Assembly (NCBI GenBank): GCA_017936765.1
Contig: JAGBEX010000043.1
Location: forward strand, 26,956-90,955
Length of the DNA: 64,000 nt
Source of the DNA: Clostridia bacterium
GTDB taxonomy: Bacteria > Bacillota > Clostridia > Christensenellales > Aristaeellaceae
Direction of reading: 5' to 3'
Shown: positions 16,748-22,646 of the stretch, piece after piece
Layout: each line of letters begins with the position of its first letter
Numbering within the stretch: the first letter of the stretch is position 1
Program-made: the position numbers and the translations under genes
Notes under the pieces: generated by a model
What the model saw: only the letters and a program-made list of their open reading frames with translations
Database searches by the model: none
Told to the model about the DNA's origin: nothing

Positions 16748-17470
16748 ATGCTTACACTCTTTGTTCGCGCGGTGCTGTTATTCATTTCCGCCGTCATCGC
16801 CATGCGGCTGATGGGCAAGCGGGAGATCGGCCAATTGCAGCCCTATGAGCTGGTGGTGGTGATCATGATCGCAGAGCTGGCGGCCACGCCCATCGGGGAC
16901 GTGGGGTCGCCGCTGCTGTATGGCATTTTGCCCATGGCGGCGCTGGTGATCTGCCGGGGGATCATTTCCTGGCTGTGCATGGTGAGCGACAAGTTCCGCA
17001 CGCTGATGTGCGGCCAGCCCACGGTGCTGATCAAGGATGGGGTGATCTGCGAGGATGCGCTGCGGGAGATGAGCGTGACCCTCACCGACCTGATGGAGGA
17101 CCTGCGGCTGGGCGGGGTGATGGATCCCTCCCAGGTGGGGATGGCGGTGCTGGAGACCGATGGGCAGGTGACGGTGTTCCCCAAGGCAGCTTATCGCCCG
17201 CTGACACCGGTGGACATGAACATTCAGCCGGAAAAGGAAGGCCTGCCCCTGACGCTGATCATGGACGGCAAGGTGCAGGAGCAGAACCTGCAGCGGGGCA
17301 GCCTGACGCAAGCCTGGCTGACGCAGCAGCTGCAGGCGCTTGGCTATGCCCACCCGCAGGAGGTGTTTTTCATGTGCGTGAATACCCAGGGGCTTTTGCT
17401 GGCGCAGGGCAGGCAACGCAAGGAAATGCAGCAGAGGCAGGTGTTCGCTGCGGACAAGGTGAGGTGGTGA
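16748..17470 (+). CDS. YetF/DUF421 family membrane protein
   Basis: A 240-residue protein with three N-terminal hydrophobic segments (about 1-80) and a cytoplasmic part with the DUF421 core, including MGKREIGQLQPYELVVV near the start and LRGGVMD-like LRLGGVMDPSQVGMAV in the middle. The family is common in spore formers, where it is linked to forespore and germination loci; the biochemical role is unknown. AAAGGAGG lies 6 bases before the ATG. A DUF4363 gene follows 1 base later, which is the usual pairing in Clostridia. Confidence 0.85.
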   Translation: MLTLFVRAVLLFISAVIAMRLMGKREIGQLQPYELVVVIMIAELAATPIGDVGSPLLYGILPMAALVICRGIISWLCMVSDKFRTLMCGQPTVLIKDGVICEDALREMSVTLTDLMEDLRLGGVMDPSQVGMAVLETDGQVTVFPKAAYRPLTPVDMNIQPEKEGLPLTLIMDGKVQEQNLQRGSLTQAWLTQQLQALGYAHPQEVFFMCVNTQGLLLAQGRQRKEMQQRQVFAADKVRW

Positions 17471-17471
17471 G

Positions 17472-17855
17472 ATGAAGACGAGCCTGAGGCTTTCGCTGGC
17501 GCTGCTGGCGGTGGTGATCGTGGGCGGGGTGCTGAACATTTATACAACGAAGACGATCTCCGACAGGTATGTTTCTGCGGCGGAGGAGCTGCGGACGCTG
17601 ACGGAAATGCAGGACTGGAGCCGGGCGGAGGAGGTGGTGCAGGCGTACCTGACCTCCTGGAAGGATACCTTGGCCTGGCTGCAAATGCTGATCAACCACG
17701 ATGACGGGGACGAGGTCTCCCGGGCGCTGGAGCGCATCGGGGCGGGTATTCAGGCACAGGAACGCCCTGCCTGCCTGGAGGGCTGCGCCGAATTGCGGGA
17801 GGCAGCGGAGCATATTTACCACCGGGATGCATTCACATGGGGGAACATTTTGTGA
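17472..17855 (+). CDS. DUF4363 family protein
   Basis: A 127-residue protein with one N-terminal transmembrane segment (SLALLAVVIVGGVLNIY) and an outside-facing helical part. It matches DUF4363, which occurs with YetF/DUF421 proteins in Clostridia. The role is unknown. The ATG begins 1 base after the stop of the YetF gene, with GAGGTGGTGAG as ribosome site, so the pair is coupled. It is probably sporulation related by association only. Confidence 0.8.
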   Translation: MKTSLRLSLALLAVVIVGGVLNIYTTKTISDRYVSAAEELRTLTEMQDWSRAEEVVQAYLTSWKDTLAWLQMLINHDDGDEVSRALERIGAGIQAQERPACLEGCAELREAAEHIYHRDAFTWGNIL

Positions 17856-17916
17856 ACGTCACACAAAAATGTGTCAAGCGTAGAAATTAAGTAAAATTTA
17901 GCAAAAACTGTTTATT

Positions 17917-17939
17917 TTCCCTTGACATCTGTAAGGGAA
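17917..17939 (+). promoter_or_regulatory. Palindrome over the marR promoter, candidate operator
   Basis: TTCCCTT and AAGGGAA form a perfect 7-base inverted repeat with 9 bases between, covering the -35 box (TTGACA 17922-17927). Its position suits repression by the MarR protein it precedes (inference). Confidence 0.55.
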
Positions 17940-17950
17940 TTTGTTATAAA
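17922..17950 (+). promoter_or_regulatory. Promoter of the MarR-type regulator gene
   Basis: TTGACA (17922-17927), 17-base spacer, TATAAA (17945-17950). This is the strongest-looking promoter of a regulator in the window. Confidence 0.8.
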
Positions 17951-17981
17951 AAATACTGTATACATTTGCACTGGATGGTGA

Positions 17982-18455
17982 ATGGAAATGCCTAAGAAGT
18001 GGAATGAGGACAGTGTGCTGGTGGATAACTTGGCGGGAAATCTGTTTGAAGCGCTTCCACTCTTTCCCAAAAGGCTGATGCATATTGATGCACTGGTGCG
18101 CCAGCATCAGATGCCCTTCTCCCATATCCAGATCCTGGTAATGCTGGGCGGCGAGGATATGTCCATCGGGCAGATCTCCGACCGGCTGGGCATTGCCAAA
18201 CCCAATATCACCCCCCTGGTGGACGCCCTGCGGGACAATGGACTGGTGGAGCGCATCCGCAGCGAGAAGGATCGCCGCATTGTGAATGTGCATCTGCTGC
18301 CGGAGGGCGAGGAGAAGCTGCGCGCCATCCGGGAGGATATCGCCGCCCAGGTGAAGGCCTGGAAGGGCAGCCTGAGCCGCAGCGAGGTGAAGGAGCTGAG
18401 CGGCGCCCTGGCCAGCATGAACCGCATTGCGGCGCTGGTGCAGACGAATGAATAA
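17982..18455 (+). CDS. MarR family transcriptional regulator
   Basis: A 157-residue winged-helix regulator. The recognition region reads MSIGQISDRLGIAKPNITPLVDAL, followed by the wing VERIRSEKDRRIVNVHLLPEGE with the conserved DRR motif. N- and C-terminal helices would dimerise. The ligand and target genes are unknown; no transporter or enzyme is divergent from it, so self-control is the clearest prediction, supported by a palindrome over its promoter. A second ATG at 17988 is an equally possible start. The gene is monocistronic with a hairpin directly after. Confidence 0.88.
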   Translation: MEMPKKWNEDSVLVDNLAGNLFEALPLFPKRLMHIDALVRQHQMPFSHIQILVMLGGEDMSIGQISDRLGIAKPNITPLVDALRDNGLVERIRSEKDRRIVNVHLLPEGEEKLRAIREDIAAQVKAWKGSLSRSEVKELSGALASMNRIAALVQTNE

Positions 18456-18460
18456 AAAAA

Positions 18461-18499
18461 CAGCCAGGAAAGAGGCGCGAGATAGTGCTTTCCTGGCTG
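18461..18499 (+). terminator. Hairpin after the MarR-type gene
   Basis: CAGCCAGGAAA and TTTCCTGGCTG make a perfect 11-base stem. The plus-strand T-run is poor (ATGATTTTA); the A-run upstream would make it better on the minus strand. Confidence 0.6.
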
Positions 18500-18534
18500 A
18501 TGATTTTATCTCAGAAATTTTTTTGAAAAAGTGC

Positions 18535-18563
18535 TTGACATTCTGCTGGGAATCGTGTAATAT
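18535..18563 (+). promoter_or_regulatory. Promoter of the two tRNA-Met genes
   Basis: TTGACA (18535-18540), 17-base spacer, TAATAT (18558-18563), about 30 bases before the first tRNA. Confidence 0.8.
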
Positions 18564-18592
18564 ATCCCTTGTCGCCGCTAAGGCGAGGATGT

Positions 18593-18669
<77 letters not shown>

Positions 18670-18672
18670 TGT

Positions 18673-18746
18673 GGCTCCGTAGCTCAGTTGGCTAGAGCAT
18701 TCGGTTCATACCCGGAGTGTCATTGGTTCGAGTCCAATCGGAGCCA
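18673..18746 (+). tRNA. Elongator tRNA-Met (CAT)
   Basis: A 74-base cloverleaf with acceptor GGCTCCG/CGGAGCC, loop TTCATAC with anticodon CAT, T-arm GGTTCGAGTCC. CCA is not encoded (CTC follows the discriminator A). It lacks the initiator features. A tRNA-Ile2 with lysidine also reads CAT and cannot be wholly excluded. Confidence 0.88.
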
Positions 18747-18753
18747 CTCCATA

Positions 18754-18787
18754 AACCTTGAGTCCAAATCGGATTCAAGGTTTTTTT
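18754..18787. terminator. Terminator after the tRNA genes
   Basis: AACCTTGA and TCAAGGTT pair, with TCC/GGA extending the stem, followed by seven T. The holin gene of the opposing cassette ends 5 bases beyond. Confidence 0.88.
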
Positions 18788-18791
18788 GTGT

Positions 18792-18983
18792 TCAAAAGCT
18801 GCTTTTGCTGGTGGGGTTGTTCAAAACGCCAAAGGCCACCAGCAGCTGCAAAAGGCTGGTGACAAGGCCGGTGATGGCCTCGCTCAGACCGGTATCGATG
18901 ACGCCCAGGGTGACCAGGATCACCAGCACCTGGGCAGCCAGGGAACTCCACAGGATGGGGGAGGAAAAGCGGCTCTGCTCCAT
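18792..18983 (-). CDS. Phage holin
   Basis: A 63-residue protein with two hydrophobic segments (about 10-28 and 35-53) and the ending FGVLNNPTSKSSF, close to the phi LC3/A118-type holins. Holins open the membrane so the lysin reaches peptidoglycan. AAAGGAG is 7 bases before the ATG. It is the last gene of the cassette, 2 bases after the XhlA-like gene. Confidence 0.85.
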   Translation of the reverse strand: MEQSRFSSPILWSSLAAQVLVILVTLGVIDTGLSEAITGLVTSLLQLLVAFGVLNNPTSKSSF

Positions 18984-18985
18984 GT

Positions 18986-19225
18986 TCAGTCTCCTTTCGG
19001 GGTGGGATGGTGGTAGGCTTTCAGGTCGCGGATATCGTGCATGGCTTCCTTCATCTGGCCTTCCAGCACAAAGGTGCGCTCCACAATGGAATTGTGCTTG
19101 CTCACCTGCTGCTCCAGCCGCTCGATGCGGTAGGTGGTGAGCTTGTTGGCGGTGATGATGCCGCCGAAGGTTCCCACCAGCGTGCCGAAGAGGGACAGCA
19201 GCGCAACGATGATGGTATCACTCAT
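18986..19225 (-). CDS. XhlA-like small phage lysis protein
   Basis: A 79-residue protein: one N-terminal transmembrane helix (TIIVALLSLFGTLVGTFGGII), then a coiled coil starting YRIERLEQQVSKHN. This is the layout of XhlA/BhlA-type proteins commonly placed between lysin and holin in Bacillota phages. A start two codons earlier (19231) is possible. It overlaps the lysin end by 8 bases. Function is by context. Confidence 0.72.
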   Translation of the reverse strand: MSDTIIVALLSLFGTLVGTFGGIITANKLTTYRIERLEQQVSKHNSIVERTFVLEGQMKEAMHDIRDLKAYHHPTPKGD

Positions 19226-19982
19226 GGTCATTTTGCCCCAGGGTGGCGGCAAGGGCGGACTGCAGCTGGCGGGCTGCTTCGGCAGGCAGGGTGAGGGTGA
19301 CGGTTTCGCCGGAGGTGGTGAGGTAGTCTGCTTTCATCCAGCCGGTGTGGTCACCGTGGGTGACCTGGCACCAGCCATCCTGCTGATGAAGGATGGCCAC
19401 GGTGTCACCCACCGGTATGCGGTCGATCAGCCCGCCGCCGGGGGATTCGCGCAGGTTCACCGTGCTGCCCTGCCGGGCGGTGACGGTGGCGGTGGCGGTG
19501 GTCGGGGTCATGGGGGCTTCTCCTTTCTGGCTGATGCATGTAAGCCAGCCGTGGTGGAGCCACTTGCCCAGTTTGGTGTCGGTCACGATACCCGGAGTGG
19601 TGCAATGAAGGATCTGAAGCGGCGTGGTGCTGCGGACAACGCCCACGTGGTAGTAGTCCAGGGGATCAGGGTGGTCGGCGTAGCGGCTGGGCAGGTCATA
19701 ACCGGAGGCACCGGGTTCGCGGGACTTGAAGACAACTTCGCCCACGGAGAGTGCATCGGCCGAGGCGATGGGCTGCAAGCCGGAGACTTCGTTGCGGGCG
19801 GCATAGTTGCTGCCGTGGATGCCTGGCCAGGTGCCTCCGCTGCGCTTGATCGCACCGATGATCAGGCCGATGCAGTCGCAGGTGCCATCGGAGCCATCGC
19901 CGCCCAGGCGGTAGCTGGGCGACGAGGCGGCGATGTGGTCAAGCTGGGTCAGGAAGGTGTCAAGGCTGATGCTCCGGCTCAT
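19218..19982 (-). CDS. Phage endolysin: NlpC/P60 peptidase with SH3 domain
   Basis: A 254-residue cell-wall hydrolase. The N-terminal part has the cysteine-peptidase motif DGTCDCIGLIIGA (catalytic Cys about 35-37) and a histidine in DYYHVGVV. After a Pro/Thr-rich linker, residues about 170-225 form an SH3 domain (VNLRESPGG, GWCQVTHGDHTGWMKADYL) that should bind peptidoglycan. It likely cuts gamma-D-Glu to diamino-acid links. There is no signal peptide, so it depends on the holin. It overlaps the small gene upstream by 23 bases. Confidence 0.88.
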   Translation of the reverse strand: MSRSISLDTFLTQLDHIAASSPSYRLGGDGSDGTCDCIGLIIGAIKRSGGTWPGIHGSNYAARNEVSGLQPIASADALSVGEVVFKSREPGASGYDLPSRYADHPDPLDYYHVGVVRSTTPLQILHCTTPGIVTDTKLGKWLHHGWLTCISQKGEAPMTPTTATATVTARQGSTVNLRESPGGGLIDRIPVGDTVAILHQQDGWCQVTHGDHTGWMKADYLTTSGETVTLTLPAEAARQLQSALAATLGQNDHE

Positions 19983-20130
19983 GGGCGGCCTCCTGGGGCG
20001 GGGCGGGCAGCTGAACGGTCTGCAGGGGCTTCAGCTCCTTGATGGCCGAAACCAGCAGCACACAGTTGCGCTCGCCGTGGACTTCCAGCTCGTTGAGGTA
20101 GGTCAGGGCGTTGAGGATGGCTTTGTTCAT
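19960..20130 (-). CDS. 56-residue small phage protein
   Basis: A short gene that is easy to miss. The protein starts MNKAILNALTYLNELEVHGE and ends in a Pro/Glu/His-rich tail. AAAGGAG lies 5 bases before the ATG, directly after the Tal-like gene, and the end overlaps the lysin start by 23 bases, so it fits the operon exactly. Small helical proteins in this position are common in Clostridia phages. Function unknown. Confidence 0.7.
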   Translation of the reverse strand: MNKAILNALTYLNELEVHGERNCVLLVSAIKELKPLQTVQLPAPPQEAAHEPEHQP

Positions 20131-20140
20131 GGGGACTCCT

Positions 20141-21880
20141 TTAGGCGTAGACCAGGTAGGTCAGGTCGGTGGTGTTGTAGGTGACGCTCTTCACATAGGT
20201 GATGCCGCCGGACACCTGGGTGCCGTTGGCGTTGAAGAAGGGCGGCGTGGTGGCGGTGGTGTACTGGGTGCCGGTGCAGACCTTGGTGGTGGCGGTGGTC
20301 AGGCTGCTCTTGAGCAAATAATTCTCTGCCACATACCTCGTTGTTGGATATTGGCTGGTGATGGTGGCAGCAGGCATATAGGTGGATCGCACCCAGCTTT
20401 GGGTGGCGATGTCCGCATCCTCCAACGCGCCTTTGATCCACTCGTCGGAACTCATGCCGTTGATGGTGCCGAACACGATGTTGTCGAAGTCCGCTTCGCC
20501 GCCAACGATGCTGTCCACGCTGATGTACTTGGTGCGCAGCTCCGTGGCCCACAGGTCGGAAATGCTGCCCTCGAAAGCCTCGAATTCCTCCATGGTCACA
20601 TAGCCCTGCAGGTCGATCTTGTCGGCCTTCAGGGCGATGGTATTGGCCTGGGCATCGATGCGGCCGTTGGCCAGGGTGATGGCGGCGGTGTTGCTTTCGA
20701 TGCCGGAACGGAGAGTGAGGATATCGGTGGCGTGGAGGTTGATGGACTCGGCTTGGGCGGTGATTTTCTGGGCTAGCAGGTCGATGTCCCTGGCTTGCAG
20801 GGTGATGCTTTCCTGGGCTGCGATGAGCAGCTTTTTTTGTGCGGCCAGGTCGTTCCATTGGTAGGTGACCTGCTTTTTCACCTGGGTGGTGTCAACGATC
20901 AGCCCGGCCAGCACGGTGGAAGCATTGCTGCTCTGGTTGGCCAGGGTGACCCGCACTTGCTCCGGCGCGCCATAGACATCCTGCCAAGCAAGGGACACGA
21001 TGCGCTGGGTGAGGGTCTCGCCCTCCGGCAGGCAGACCCGGCAGGGGAAGCCAAGGTGGAAGCTGTCCAGCGCGGCGCCGGTGAGATGGGACAGGTCGGT
21101 GGCATCCATGGTGACGGTGACCTGCGGGTCCTTGTGCAGGTCGAGGTAGCGCTGGCCGCGGCGGGTCAGTTCCTCTGCGGTCAGGTCGGCAGAAGCGTCC
21201 AGGCTGCGGCTTACCACACCCCATTGGGCAATGGTATCGGCCTCCAGAGGTGCCTCCACGCCGGGCAGATACAGCCGGGTGCAAAGCTCGCTGCGGTCGG
21301 TCTCGATGGTGAGGCTGCGCAGGTTGCGGGTGAGGCGGCACTCGGTGACGCAAGAATTGCTCAGGGCGCGGAGGTGGAGCTTCCAGGGGAAAACAGTCTG
21401 GTCGAAGTCCAGGCGGTAGTCGGGCAGCTCGGCCATGAGGTCGGTGAGGGACTCCAGCAGGTTGGCATCTTTGTGGCGCAGGGTGAAAAGCACATCGGCG
21501 GGAACCTCCACATCGCCGGGCTGCCACAGGCTTTGGTGGGCAAGCAGCTGGGTGAAGAGCTGGGCTGCGGGCAGGGTGCGGGTCTCGCCGGTGCCGGGAA
21601 TGGTGGTATCCGCCAGGGTGACCAGGGCGTGGTTCAGGCTGATGCGGGTGGCGGTGTTCCAGTCCCGCTCCACCTGCTGCACCCGGAAAATGCCTGCGCT
21701 GCCCTGCTGGGTGTATAGCTCCACCAGTTGCCCGGTGGTGACCTGGGGCGATTGGGGCGGCAGGGTCATGGTGGCGGTGGAGAGGCTCATGTTCAGTTGG
21801 ATGGACAAGTGGGTGGGTTCCAGGCGGTACAGCTCGTTGAGATGGCTGTCCATCAGGCGGGGAAGGCGGATGCTCGTCAC
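20141..21880 (-). CDS. Phage tail-associated (Tal/gp58-like) protein
   Basis: A 579-residue protein. The first 350 residues look like the Tal/prophage endopeptidase tail core (beta-rich, with phrases like GIFRVQQVERDWNTATRISL and LRHKDANLLESLTDLMAELP). Residues about 360-450 are a run of heptad-like coiled coil (AAQESITLQARDIDLLAQ). The C-terminal 100 residues are a small beta-rich tip. It would form the hub that caps the Dit ring. The start is GTG, overlapping the Dit stop as GTGA, with AGGGGG 8 bases before. Confidence 0.8.
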   Translation of the reverse strand: MTSIRLPRLMDSHLNELYRLEPTHLSIQLNMSLSTATMTLPPQSPQVTTGQLVELYTQQGSAGIFRVQQVERDWNTATRISLNHALVTLADTTIPGTGETRTLPAAQLFTQLLAHQSLWQPGDVEVPADVLFTLRHKDANLLESLTDLMAELPDYRLDFDQTVFPWKLHLRALSNSCVTECRLTRNLRSLTIETDRSELCTRLYLPGVEAPLEADTIAQWGVVSRSLDASADLTAEELTRRGQRYLDLHKDPQVTVTMDATDLSHLTGAALDSFHLGFPCRVCLPEGETLTQRIVSLAWQDVYGAPEQVRVTLANQSSNASTVLAGLIVDTTQVKKQVTYQWNDLAAQKKLLIAAQESITLQARDIDLLAQKITAQAESINLHATDILTLRSGIESNTAAITLANGRIDAQANTIALKADKIDLQGYVTMEEFEAFEGSISDLWATELRTKYISVDSIVGGEADFDNIVFGTINGMSSDEWIKGALEDADIATQSWVRSTYMPAATITSQYPTTRYVAENYLLKSSLTTATTKVCTGTQYTTATTPPFFNANGTQVSGGITYVKSVTYNTTDLTYLVYA

Positions 21881-22629
21881 AGCCAGCGCCCCCTTGCAGA
21901 GAAGATGCACCCGCTGGCCGCTGCACCATCGGCGGTGAGGGTCACAGCGCTGGTCTGGCCGCAGGACAGCAGCAGGTCGTCGCTGCTCTCCGGGGTGCGG
22001 TGGGGCAGCACATCAGCGCCGTCAATGGTGGCGGTGAGGGTGCCGCTTTCGTGGCTGATGACCAGCTCCTGGCCTGCGTGCAGCGGCAGGCTGCGGAAGG
22101 TGATGTGGCTCAGGGGCGTGACGATGGTGACCTCCTCGGGCGCGTCCGTGACGCAGAGCCAGCGGACATCCACCGGGGCGGCGGGAGCATCGCCGGGGAG
22201 ATAGAGCGTCGAGACGGCAGAGGTAGTGGGCTGGGCGTCCTCCCAGAAGGGTGCTTCATAGGCGGTGAAGGTGACGGACAGGGCGTCCGTCCACTTCAGG
22301 GCGCTTTGCAGGGTGGGGAGGCTTTCGGCCTGCACCTTCAGGCGCTGTTGGGGGCGGTCGCTGGTGGTGAGGTAACTGCCCTGCGCCCAGGTGCGCACCT
22401 TGTGCAAAATGGCCTGGCGGCGGGCGGGGTGCGGCTCGCGGATGGCAAAGCGCACCGTGACGGACAGGCTCTGCCGGGCGCGGCGGGCAAGAAAAACACC
22501 GTCGCCCTGGGCGCGGGCGGCGGTGGACAGCAGCTGGCTGGGCGGCTGCTCCTGAAGATCAATGATGCAGATGGCCGGGTCGAGATCCTGCAGACCCTGC
22601 TGATCCAGCCATACTTTGTATCGGGTCAT
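21877..22629 (-). CDS. Phage distal tail (Dit) protein
   Basis: A 250-residue protein with the siphophage Dit layout: an N-terminal part forming the hexamer ring (ARRARQSLSVTVRFAIREP) and a C-terminal galectin-like beta domain (residues about 135-250). It normally joins the tail tube to Tal and the receptor-binding proteins. No tube or tape-measure gene is present for it to join. It overlaps the next gene by 4 bases. Confidence 0.78.
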   Translation of the reverse strand: MTRYKVWLDQQGLQDLDPAICIIDLQEQPPSQLLSTAARAQGDGVFLARRARQSLSVTVRFAIREPHPARRQAILHKVRTWAQGSYLTTSDRPQQRLKVQAESLPTLQSALKWTDALSVTFTAYEAPFWEDAQPTTSAVSTLYLPGDAPAAPVDVRWLCVTDAPEEVTIVTPLSHITFRSLPLHAGQELVISHESGTLTATIDGADVLPHRTPESSDDLLLSCGQTSAVTLTADGAAASGCIFSARGRWL

Positions 22630-22646
22630 GGGTACCTCCTTGGTGC

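Noticed and set aside
18673..18746. tRNA-Met as attachment site of the phage cassette
   Set aside because: I found no second copy of the tRNA 3' end near 25370-25500 and no integrase gene.
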